From positions 2,485,001 through 2,549,000 of the forward strand of contig JAKZAN010000006.1 in the NCBI GenBank assembly GCA_023053545.1: DNA of 64,000 bases, written 5' to 3'. Below the pieces are notes generated by a model. That model had not been told where the DNA came from and ran no database searches. It worked only from the letters and a program-made list of their open reading frames with translations. The first letter of the stretch is position 1. Every line of letters begins with the position of its first letter. Source of the DNA: Lepidurus packardi. Taxonomy: Eukaryota; Arthropoda; Branchiopoda; Notostraca; Triopsidae. Positions 10,675-45,182 of the stretch are shown piece by piece. The translations under genes were made by a program, and so were the position numbers.

Positions 10675-12519
10675 ATGAGTATCTTGCTTTTCTTCCTTTT
10701 TAGCTTAGCAACCAGCAGCGCTCAACCATTACTCTCTACAAAATTAGCCCTTATGTGTCAGTTAAGCAACTTGCTAAATGAAATTTTCGACTCTATCCCT
10801 CATTTGGCATGTTTGCAAATCTTCGCAGACGACATGTACTACATCAATCTAAGTCAATACGCCACTTTGAACCGTACGCCGGTTTTCATTCAGTCCTTGC
10901 ATAAGGACGGATTTCTACGCAACTCGACAGGCAGTAATCTTACCAAACAACCTACTGCCTTTCCTTGCCAAACTCATTTAGTGCTCAGCGACAATCCGAG
11001 TCTCTTAATTATGTTTTTCAACTCGATCAGCTTACCACGAGGAAAACTCGTCATTGTTACTTCCACGAATCTTTCAACCATAAGGACTTTACTTCGAGTG
11101 CCCAAGATAGTCGATTTCCTAGACACCTTGGTTGTCAGACACGCGTACGATCGGTTCTTTGCAATCTATACACACCAAGCTCCTGTTTCGTTGGATCCCA
11201 AGCTCCTAAACTCATGGAGCGATGGTAAATTTCTTTATCCTAGCGTCAATTTATTTCCCGACAAACTGGCTAACCTTCGCGGTCACGAACTCAATGCTAC
11301 GTCTTTCACGTACCCTCCTAATTGTCTTCGTACTAACACCCCGGACGGTCCTAAGTATAGCGGTGTTGAGATTTCAATTATGGAAACGTTATCGCAGACG
11401 CTGAACTTTACGTACCTTGTAACAGAACCTCCCGGATCAGAACTTTGGGGCGAAAAGTTAGCAAATGGAACCTACACTGGACTACTACGGAAATTGGCTA
11501 TGAAGGAATCCGATGTAGGTTTTGCAGGTTTATATATTCAACCTTCCCGAATGGAAATCATGGATTTTACCTCCGTATATAAAACCATCTATGAATGTTT
11601 TGCTGTGCCTGCTTCTCAGCCTTTACCACAATGGATGGCGTTGTATTTACCCTTCGACTCTGACGTTTGGTGTGCTACTTTGGCTGTCACTTGTTTAGCA
11701 GCTTTGGTATTGTATGGAATTGCTAAAGTTAGCGCTAAACGCCATGGTGACTATTTCTTCCTGGAATTCGAAACCGTTGTATTTTATGTTTATTCAAACA
11801 TTATACAGGCACCTGTCGAAATTGACGTTCGGTCAAGACCGATCCGACTCTTCGTTATTTGGTGGTTCGTCATTGCAACTATTGTGCCTACCGTATACAA
11901 AAGCGCTTTAACCGCATACATCGCCATCCCAATTAATCCCCCGCCAATAAATACACTAAAAGAATTAAGCCAGACAGATATAGCTAAAGGTGGGTTTGGA
12001 AATACCACATTGAATCTACTCAAAGAATCCAAGGATCCCGTTCTACTGAAACTAACCGGTCAAATAGTACCCTATTATAACATGACTTGGGGCTACGAGA
12101 AATTAGCAGCTAGGGAATTAGCCCTTACTTCCATGCAAGACAACCTTCAGTACTTGATTCGAACAAGCTTCTCGACGAAAGCCGGGAAGCCCACCATTCA
12201 CACCGTACGACAGTGTTTGGTACCTTTCCAAATCGGATTTGCTTTGCAAAAGAATTCAATTTACACGTCGAAATTCAGCAACATAATCCAACACATTGTA
12301 GAGAGTGGATTGGTGGATTACTGGCTTAAAGACTTTGTACGAAAAACACCCCAAGATTTAAAGTACGTCAAGGCCTCTCAGGACAGTGCTCAATCAACCC
12401 CTACGGGGCAATTAGCACCTTTCGCGATGAAAAATCTACAAGGCGCCTTTTTCCTGCTCGCCTTTGGCTATGGGGTAGCATTACTTGTTTGTACACTGGA
12501 GTATTTTACGGTTAAATAG
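10675..12519 (+). CDS. Ionotropic receptor (IR), variant ionotropic glutamate receptor
   Basis: This is a 614-aa single-exon IR, a ligand-gated cation channel family used in arthropod chemosensation. A signal peptide (MSILLFFLFSLATSSA) leads into a short, N-glycosylation-rich N-terminal region without a full amino-terminal domain, typical of IRs. The S1 lobe starts near residue 223 (YSGVEISIMETLSQTLNFTY) and keeps an arginine in IQPSRMEIMDF, where ionotropic glutamate receptors place the ligand-binding Arg. M1 is near 325-352, the pore loop near 362-385, and M3 near 388-412 with VYKSALTAYIA in place of SYTANLAAF. The S2 lobe runs to about 585, and M4 (FFLLAFGYGVALLVC) ends two dozen residues before the stop. 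The lack of introns is common in divergent, lineage-specific IRs. The ligand cannot be predicted. Confidence 0.92.
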   Translation: MSILLFFLFSLATSSAQPLLSTKLALMCQLSNLLNEIFDSIPHLACLQIFADDMYYINLSQYATLNRTPVFIQSLHKDGFLRNSTGSNLTKQPTAFPCQTHLVLSDNPSLLIMFFNSISLPRGKLVIVTSTNLSTIRTLLRVPKIVDFLDTLVVRHAYDRFFAIYTHQAPVSLDPKLLNSWSDGKFLYPSVNLFPDKLANLRGHELNATSFTYPPNCLRTNTPDGPKYSGVEISIMETLSQTLNFTYLVTEPPGSELWGEKLANGTYTGLLRKLAMKESDVGFAGLYIQPSRMEIMDFTSVYKTIYECFAVPASQPLPQWMALYLPFDSDVWCATLAVTCLAALVLYGIAKVSAKRHGDYFFLEFETVVFYVYSNIIQAPVEIDVRSRPIRLFVIWWFVIATIVPTVYKSALTAYIAIPINPPPINTLKELSQTDIAKGGFGNTTLNLLKESKDPVLLKLTGQIVPYYNMTWGYEKLAARELALTSMQDNLQYLIRTSFSTKAGKPTIHTVRQCLVPFQIGFALQKNSIYTSKFSNIIQHIVESGLVDYWLKDFVRKTPQDLKYVKASQDSAQSTPTGQLAPFAMKNLQGAFFLLAFGYGVALLVCTLEYFTVK

Positions 12520-13028
12520 TACCGAAGTTGAACTGATATTACTGATATTATTTTTTCTTGGAGTTTATTTCACATATGTAAACATTATTATATACTAGCA
12601 TGAAACAGACACCAATGAAAGTATGCCGGAAGGTGTGGCTATCGAGGCGACGGATTTTTGGTCTCGTACCTTCGCCGCGGGCTCGCGGGTGTCGCTAGGT
12701 CACGGGGGGACACCGCGTCGGTTAGCTTTATTTACACTTATTCCACGCATTCGTGATTAATATGTGAATTGTCAAGTTTCACGGTCTTACATACGAAAAT
12801 AAACTGCGTACCAAGTGCTTACAGTATTTGTTACAATTTGTAAACTTTGGAAAAAATGCCTTAATAGAATATTTCGGTATTTATTCGTACGAACAAATCC
12901 GGTTCACGTTTCCCGTTTCAGCCTGTGAAAATAAAACCTTATGCTTGTAAAGCCCCATGAATTGTTAACCTGTCCATAGTGTCGTTTTTGCACTTATAAT
13001 TTTTTTGCTGTATTCTATTTTTAACAAA
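12520..13028. other. Intergenic: receptor 3' flank and MSH4 upstream region
   Basis: The receptor 3' UTR probably ends after AATAAA at 12798-12803. A locally GC-rich patch at 12628-12725 stands out from the AT-rich surroundings; it includes GCCGCGGGCTCGCGGG and a GGTGTC/GACACC inverted pair. The last 250 nt must contain the MSH4 promoter; no TATA box is obvious. Confidence 0.45.
12798..12803 (+). terminator. Candidate poly(A) signal of the ionotropic receptor
   Basis: AATAAA 279 nt after the receptor stop codon on the same strand. A second AATAAA occurs about 130 nt further on. Confidence 0.4.
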
Positions 13029-16000
13029 ATGAGCTACTCGAATGTAAACGGTAGCGTGTTGACAACACCAAGGACACAACCGGGGAGTTCGGGAAGATTT
13101 TCGCGAGGGAAAAGTTCATCACGAACGCCCCAAAGTTCAACTCCCATAATTAAAGACGCTCCAGATTCCTCAATGATAACTGGTAGATCTGAAAGCTCAT
13201 ATCACATACACTGTAAATTCTAGACTTGATTGTAACCTCTAACTTTAGCCGTGGTGCAAGGACGCGGTCATTCGAAAAACGAAGTGGGCATTGCAGCGAT
13301 GAGCTTGAAATCTCCTCATATTCTTCTGAGTCAATTCACCGACTCCGCCACTTTTGTACGCACTATGGCTAAACTGCACATATTTAACCCTATGCAGGTA
13401 CCATAACACTATTATCTTTATAAACTAACATCTGTTGATTTGATTGATTTCCGGTTCAGATTGTGACACCCGAAACGATGACAGAAACTCAAAACTACTC
13501 ACAAGCAATTACCTTTCTACACCGACAGTTCCCACGAGTTTCTATTGTTCCCTTGCCCCGTAACTATTTTGACGAAAACCGTGGCAACCGCACAATTCAA
13601 AAACTATGCTCGCCGGAATACAATTCCGTAATACTCCTAGCTATGCACAAGTACGATTTTGCTATTTTCTTTACGCTAATGGGTCTTATTTTCAATTGTT
13701 CAAGGTATTATAGCTTGGCTGCTGCTTCAGCACTACTACGTTACATTGAGATCACCGAAAACATGGTTTTTGCTCAGGGATCTCTGCGGATTGAATTTCA
13801 GTCAGCGGAGAGCACAATGCTCATTGGTATAATTAACATTTGTGTTAAGTTACAGCTAACTGAGAAGTTTCGCAGATGCAGCTACCGCGCAAAGGCTCGA
13901 ACTCACAGGAAATTTGACACGACCAGGTGGCCCGTCATTATACTCCGCTTTAAACCATTGTCAGATCGCGTCAGGTTCGCGTTTGCTGCGCTCGACTTTA
14001 TTGGAACCTCCTCGAGACGTATGTACCATTCTTCAGCGACAGAACTGCGTGGAGGAGCTAATCACCAAACCCGAGCTTTTCTATTCCCTCCAGGTAGACC
14101 CAGTAATAAAGCTTAGCATATGAAATGTGTGTCATGGATAGGCTATTCTCGGGCGGTTTGTTGACGTCGATTCATTGCTATGGCAATGTGTGCAAGTACC
14201 CAAGCAAATGACTCCTGCCTGTTCGGCTCACCAAATAAACTCCATTATATCCCTCAAGCACACTTTAGAGTTAATCCCGCATTTCGTTGAATGCCTACAG
14301 ACTGCAGAAAACTCGTATATGATTGAAGTGCGAGAGGTAAGAGAGTTTAAAAAAAAAATGCTTCTGGTCATATATTGTTAATTTTATGTAATTAAGGAGA
14401 CAAGAGATCCGCGCTATGGAGAACTATTGAAGAAGATTGAACAAGTAATTGCAGCTGATGCTCGACACTCGAAAAGTGCGGCGACTATGCGTTTTGAACG
14501 TCATTTCGCCATCCGAGCTAACGTGAATGAGTTTTTGGACGTATGTCGCCGCACATATATTGAGCTAATAGGCGATGTGAAAAGTACTTATAGAATATCT
14601 TAAACTTAACTAGACAAAATTAGTTTAATATTAGGGTTGGTGGATCAACTAGTGGACGAATTTAAGCTTCCCTTGACGATGTCGGAGAACGCGACACGTG
14701 GTTTTCATTTGCAAATGCCGTTGACAGGGCACCACCATATTGATATCCGTAATCTCCCCAAGTCTTTCATTCAAGTCCAAAAACACAAGAACTTCTTGTC
14801 TTTTACGACAGAAGGAATGGCTACTTTAGATAATCGTATCAAAGAAACAATCCACGAAATGGATCTTCTGTGTGGCACGTAAGAGCTTGAGGTGTTAATA
14901 AGAGATGTATACACTGTACACGGTATCTTTATAGCATTGCCGGTGCATTGCTTGGATGTATTCGAAAAGACATTCATTGTCTTTACAAGTTAAGTGATGC
15001 GTTATCTCGACTTGACTTGTTTGTGGCTATGGCTCACGTTAGCTCCATTGGTGGTTACCGCCGTCCCCAATTCGGTGAAGCCATGGCAATAAAGAGAGGC
15101 AGGCATCCGATCTTGGACCGTTTCGCTGACGAGCCACCTTCCCCTAACGATACGGTAACTTATTTAGGAAAAATAATCACTAAAATGTGCTTTTCCTGTG
15201 CTCTAATTCTACAAAAATTTAATAGTATCTGTCACCGGAGATTTCATGCCAGCTGATTACGGGTCCCAATATGAGTGGTAAAAGCACTTACCTTCGCCAA
15301 GTTGCTCTCTTGCAGATTATGGCACAAGTATGCGTTTCTTTTTTATTATTTTTGCTTTTAATTTTTACGAGTTCATCGGGCGCTAACGCAGTTACTTTTG
15401 CAAGGTTGGTTGCTTTATCCCGGTGGAATTCGGAGTCTTTCGCATTATTGACCAACTATTTTCTCGGTTGGGTAGCCAAGAAAACATCGAATGTAACGCA
15501 TCTTGCTTTATGGTGGAAATGCTGGAGTTGAACTATATAGTCCAAAACGCTACGGATTTTTCGCTAATCGTCATGGACGAGCTGGGCAAGCATACTTGTC
15601 CAGAAGAAGGCTGTGCTCTTTCTTGGGCCGTCACAGAGCACATTTTGAAGACGAAAGCATTCACTATAATTGCCACGCACCTCATGCCATTAACCAAGTT
15701 GGCTGAGACACGTTTCAATGTGAAGAAGTAAAAAATAAAGAAAAAACAGACGCCTTAATGGATAGCTTCACCAGCTAATTTATTTTTAGCTTCTTTATGG
15801 AAGTCGGAGAAGATGACTCGGGAAACGGAATCCGTTTGAGACCCACTTATGCCCTAATACCTGGAATTACGGAAGTGAGCAGCTACGGAATAAAATTAGC
15901 TGAAGTATTGCTGCTACCGAAGGCTGCTTTAGAGAGAGCTAAAGAGTTGCGTACTGAAATTGCGGCAAATTACAAGGTAAATTCCGAAATAATCACAAGC

Positions 16001-16198
16001 ATCCTACCAAAAGAAACGCCAAATGTACGATAGTTTGAATTGGCCGTACGTCCGGAATACAAGATTCAAAAGGCCTGTTTTTCCCTGGCGTATAACTTGA
16101 TGCTGTTAGCCAAAGATAAGAACTCGGGTGCTGAAGCTAAACGAGACTATATAAAACGCCTTTCGGACGATTTCCAGCAAGACATTGGAACTTGCTAG
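13029..16198 (+). CDS. MSH4: MutS homolog 4, meiotic crossover protein
   Basis: MSH4 pairs with MSH5 to stabilise meiotic recombination intermediates. Thirteen exons give 818 aa: 13029-13182, 13249-13397, 13460-13650, 13705-13826, 13876-14093, 14142-14336, 14397-14583, 14635-14878, 14935-15154, 15226-15327, 15405-15727, 15790-15976 and 16034-16198. The MutS mismatch-binding domain I is missing, as in all MSH4. The connector starts [20 protein letters not shown]. Core and lever regions include [25 protein letters not shown] and [18 protein letters not shown]. The ATPase has an intact Walker [10 protein letters not shown], at 15262-15288. Its Walker B region reads [12 protein letters not shown] at 15576-15611 where MSH4 normally has DELGRGTNTEEG, and the signature helix reads NASCFMVEM instead of NSSTFM.EM. 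The C-terminal dimerisation region is complete. All exon phases agree. Confidence 0.95.
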
Positions 16199-17156
16199 TA
16201 ACTTATTGCGTTCTTTATTTGGGCTCCGTTACACTTATTTATTAATTGATACTAAACTGTTCCACCAGTTTGCGTGTTTAATCCCATAATACACCCGTTA
16301 TATTTCTGAAACATTTGTGTTTATCTGGAATTTCTTAGTTTACCCAGACCAAACATCCAAGTACGCATTATTAAGGTTGTGTAGACGTTTGAAGGATAAA
16401 AAATACGGACTCGTTGTTGGAGAGAGCTCGATCCCAACGCTTCCGAAATAATGACGATCTTAACTCAGTAGAACTGTTTCTCGGTAATGACCCCCTAATA
16501 GTTAATTGTTGGTACCTCTTTGTATCCGTTACTGTTGCTGCTTCAATGATCGGTCATACCCCACGGGAAATTGTGCATAGTAAAGCCTCACCCTCATAGA
16601 GATTCTTGCGTGGAGCTTGCTAAAATACTTCCTACGTCATATAGGACTTTTACATATCTAGTAGGCATTACATAATGTTATTCAGAAACTCAAGGTCATT
16701 GCACGCAAAAATGATTTCTTCATTCTCTAAAAAGTCCTTTGCCATTACAAGGACACTTTTTTCTGGTCTCATGGTAAACGACGTAAATTGTCAAAAGATG
16801 TCTTACATTCATTGCAAGACGTAGTGAGAATGACAAACACGAATAACTCTGCTAAAATATAGAGGACTTTCTTATGTGCACCTGATTCTTAGTATAATCC
16901 TTTTGAAATCCTATTCCCTTGTTCTACACGTGAGATAAAAAAATTTAGGCATAGCGAATTAACATAGTCAAAATAAATCCCTTAGTTAGGGGAATAAACT
17001 TGGCCAGCGGGGTAAAAACCCAAGATGAGAAGTAACTGGAAGGCGCAATAGAGGGCGAGTTGTACAAGGAATTCAAGCAAAACCCCTTCATTTAGTGCTC
17101 AGCCGAGGGCTATTCCGCTTCTCTCGCACCTGAACAACGGTTACCAGTACGGACTC
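16199..17156. other. Intergenic between MSH4 and LRP2
   Basis: No gene was recognised. It holds the second copy of the 77-nt dispersed repeat at 16802 and should contain the MSH4 3' end and the LRP2 promoter. I saw no canonical AATAAA for MSH4 and no TATA box for LRP2. Confidence 0.5.
16802..16878. repeat. Dispersed 77-nt repeat, copy 2
   Basis: Same orientation as the copy at 9221-9297, about 92% identical by eye and without gaps. Its neighbours differ from those of copy 1, so the repeat unit looks like a discrete dispersed element rather than part of a larger duplication. Confidence 0.85.
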
Positions 17157-17378
17157 TTGGAGCGGAGCTGCTTTAGGTTGTCGTTAGTCGGCGAAAAAAC
17201 TTGTCCAAGTGAAGTCTCGATGACTGTGCTCCTGTGGACAAATGCAAACGAAGTTAGTGCAGTGCCGCGGGCTTTGGCCACTTTTGTAGTTAAAATGAAG
17301 AGTGATTTTAGTGCCAGCCAGCCCAAAGGAGTTGTGCGAAACTTGCGTTCACCTGGACCTGTTCGGAACAACTTATCT

Positions 17379-41314
<23,936 letters not shown>

Positions 41315-44300
41315 ACTAATCAAGAAAGATTCTCTTTTCTAAAAGTGGGAAATTTGTTAGAAAACCTGGGGTAAGTTATAAGTTTCTCATTTGCATTGCA
41401 ATGGGACATAAGAGTAAGAAATTGGTCCATTCCCATAGTCCTTAGTTAGGCTCACCGACTGTCGCCCTTCCTGAACTAGGCTATATCGCAAGTTTTCCTT
41501 TTTAATCTCCCGCAACCTATGTATAATTTCTTAAGTTATGCCTTTTTTCAAGCTTGAAACTTTAAAGCGCTGGTCGATTTCCACATCTTGTATTCCCTAC
41601 CCCCCCAAGACTTTTGTTTTTATTTCGTGCAACCGTCCCTGTTCATGATTCAGCATTCCATGGCAATTTTATATATATAGTAAAGGGTATGGGTTTAATC
41701 TGAAAATGTACAGGAGTGTGATCGGCAGTTATAGTTGTGACTTTTTAAAAAAAAAACATTGTGAAAGATTGACTGTCGAATAAGAGCCTGGACTATAATT
41801 GTGAATTAAAGAAGCATTTTAAGTGTAACCAAGAAATAGTTTAAATGCGTGTAGTAGACTGTAAGAGCAGAAGTGTGTTGTAGAATTGGCAAGCTTCATT
41901 GTAGCACGGAGAAACGTGTTTAACAGGTACTTCATCACGCAAGACATCTTGTCAATCCAAACCGGGCTTTAAACTGAATTACCACGTTAATTTTAAAACT
42001 TTCAAGTGGATTGTAGTGGAGAGAGCGAATCCCAAGTTCCAGTACCACTAAACTCTTTCTCGGAAAAAGGTACAGAAAGAGTTTGAAGGTATGAAAGCGG
42101 AAACCACGAGTATGTATTACTTACGTCATAGTTTAAAGGCGTTCTGTAATTCGGTAAAAAAATAATAACTTCAGTGTAGCGGGAAATATAATGTGCTATA
42201 TCCGAAGAACGTTAATTACTAAAAAATCTTTTTGGACAAAGTTAAGAAAGTACCCTTTCCTAGTACGTATTTATTTGAATGTTAATTGATGTAATAGATC
42301 CTATAGTAAACTATTGTCGAACTTTTGGAAAGAAGTGCGGCTTTTTCTACTTTTAGAAAGAAGCCAGTCCATTTTGAGAGTGTGTATGTGCATGAAAGCG
42401 ATTTTTGCAAGTCATACAGCAAAAGTAAAGTGCAACAGACCTAACCCGCTTAATTGGACCCGCCTGTAATGAGAAGATAAATATGCGACACCTAGAAAGT
42501 GTTTGAAGGAAGGTCCAAGTTGAAGTTGGAAGCCCCGCTTGCTTTATAGTTCCCTTTCGCTTTTCTATTATAACTTATCGCTAAAAGAAAAACAAAAACG
42601 TCCAGAGGAAGTACAGGCAATAAAACGTTATTGTACTACTTTTGGATTTGTCTTTAGTGGTGCTGCGGTGTTGTAAATGTATATTGACATGAATATTATC
42701 TCTTACATTAAGTGTTTTCGAAACAGCTTTCATAGTCAAGTTTAATCCATTCAGTCTGCCACACAAGGTGAGTTTTTGGACCAGAACCACACACAAAATA
42801 GATTATTAAATCACATGCTGAAAGATTTAATGTATAAGTATATAATGCACAGCCTGTCGAAATTGGTTTTCCCCAGCATGAAACAGAAAATATTTTTGGT
42901 AATTCCGGTTTCCGCTTTCACAATAGATTTGTAACCCATCACACTGAGCACATCTTCCATGGCCTTTTTCGTGTAAGAGTAGTTGCTCGGTGTCGCTATC
43001 ATTGACAGTAGCACACGAGTCGATAAATTCTTCCGATACGAGGATAAAACAGCTACAGCTTGATTAATTTGAGGACGCTTAGGCATGGAATAAACTTGGA
43101 CAAGCGTATACAAAGACAGCCAGTAAATTTCAAAAAAGGCTACGAATAAATCTGGCATCGTATTATCTACGAAGCATACGTTTGTTTTTGTCCCAAGACA
43201 GCTAACTTTCGTAACGCTAAAGGGTTAAGTTCTATAGGTCAATATAGGCAGACAACTTTAGTTATTGGAGTTTTAGGTTCCTGGAACCTGTAGTAAACTT
43301 TCTAATAGCTTATGAAAGTCACGTATTCGCAATGTTGTGTGGTAAAGCGAAATAACTTGCAAGGCTAGCATGGGTATTAACATAAGCATTATAACCACTA
43401 TTAACCTATGAGACGCAGCGTACCCACAATCGAACTGCCTGATGCCGTGTATTACTCACTGTCCATGAAATGTACCTACGAGGGCCAGCCCTCACAATCA
43501 CATAAAACGTTATCGCTTTACAGGTGGCCAACTTTTTAGGTATAAATTCACAAATCGTTGATTAATAGTATTGGCTAAAATACGATGCAATGACATCATT
43601 TTCAGGGATCCTTGAAGTTTCGAAATGGATCATAACCAACTGGAATGACGAGCAAGAGTTTTGTACTTCCAAAGGGAATCTAAAGAAAGATCATTGCAGG
43701 ACTCGCAGCACAAACCCGTATAATTATAATAGAGTAAAAAGTTCAAGGTTTATTATTCGTCTAACACACCACACTGTATCATTATGATAAGAAAAGTTAG
43801 AGATTATAACTTAAGGTCAGGGTTTCAAAGAGGAACATTAACCTTGGTCAATACAACGAAAATGTGTGATGCAAATGTAATGCGGTTGGGTGGGGCTGAT
43901 ACTTCAAGGCTCCACTTGGCAATGTAAAGGAAAGTGTCTGGTTTAGGATATTTCTTTTTCTCAACCCTGCATTCTGATATCTTGACGCCAAACCATTAAG
44001 TGTAAACCAAGGTCGGTACAGTTTAGAAGACAGCAAGAAAGCAGTTACAAATGCTCGTTCCATGCTTACAAAACATAAACAGTTACAAGCCCTTTCATTA
44101 CCAACTACATATCCTTAATTCATGGTTTGAGGTAGCGTAAAGGACGTATTTTTCCTTTTAGATGGATTACCGTGTTCGAACTTCAGTCGGGATGATGTCG
44201 CTTGGCCACCATTTTGGGAGCAGAACAAATGTTCATCACAAGCGGCCTAGACCTAATTGGCAAGGTCGAAGTCCTGATTGTCAACAAATGAACTAGCAAA

Positions 44301-45182
44301 AAAAGTACTGAATTATTTCCTGATTAAGTACGTTGTTCTTTTTCGGCATTACTCAATCGGAACGTAATTATGGGCCCACGCACAGGAACGCGTGACGTTA
44401 ATTACTTGGATTCGGTTGGTTACTTTGTATGCTTTGCTTCTCTTAACTTTCCGTTGTTTTTAGAAAGTCCTGGGGTAAACTATGCCAAGCTCCATATAAA
44501 TAAGATCATTGTCGAAATCACCCCGTAACTGAAATTCTCACTTTCATCTCAATCAGATTCTGTATGCCGTTGGTGTGACTCTCGACACGTCACGTTTATC
44601 CGTCCTAACCATTATTCTCATCTTATCTATCGAACAATAGAAAAATACTCGCAATATTTATGCACCCATGGTCATCTTTACATATTACTGAAAGAGAGGC
44701 ATTACAAAATTCAGCCGTTACTTTCGTTCAACTTTTTATTGCCAACTGGGCAACAGCACGCTGAACAAAACCGTACCTTTATATAAAGCCCGTATCAGCT
44801 GTCCATTAATCATAAGCCCTTTTTCACGAAAATTAACAAGTAAAAAGTATGGTATTGATATGAAGAAGACATGGGTCAGAAAAACCTTGAACGGTGAGCT
44901 ATGGAGAGTTTGCATCACAATGGGGGTGCTAAAGCTTTAAGAGAAGGAAAGGTTGGGCGATGGACCTTTCTTGGATCCTGCAGGTTCAGGTAAGTCAGTG
45001 CTTTCGGATATGAATGCCCCGGTAACTGCGAGTTTCGGAGCAGTCTGATCAGATCATCCGCGGAACGCGGGACGGACAATCCCAAGCCAATTGCATAGTT
45101 GGTCACACTGGAAGCCAAGTGTCTTTCTTATTAGTTGTAGAAGATTGAAGAATTTGGAAGTGTTACCACTTGCTAACCCGAA
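41315..45182. other. LRP2 3' UTR and intergenic region before the lectin
   Basis: The first kilobase is probably LRP2 3' UTR, with AATAAA at 42619-42624 as a possible end. A minus-strand ORF at 42811-43158 (115 aa, no family) overlaps a second open frame with a C-x2-C pair. The rest shows no recognisable gene, RNA or repeat. Confidence 0.5.
42619..42624 (+). terminator. Candidate poly(A) signal for LRP2
   Basis: AATAAA 1.3 kb after the LRP2 stop, the first canonical signal I noticed on this strand; the downstream sequence is T-rich. A nearer variant signal could be used instead. Confidence 0.3.

Noticed and set aside
12628..12725. Ribosomal RNA fragment
   Set aside because: The GC-rich patch does not match conserved 18S or 28S cores that I know and is too short to assign.
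13463..14116. One continuous 217-codon plus ORF
   Set aside because: It is MSH4 exon 3 running through two introns; splice sites and MSH4 similarity move to other frames at exons 4 and 5.
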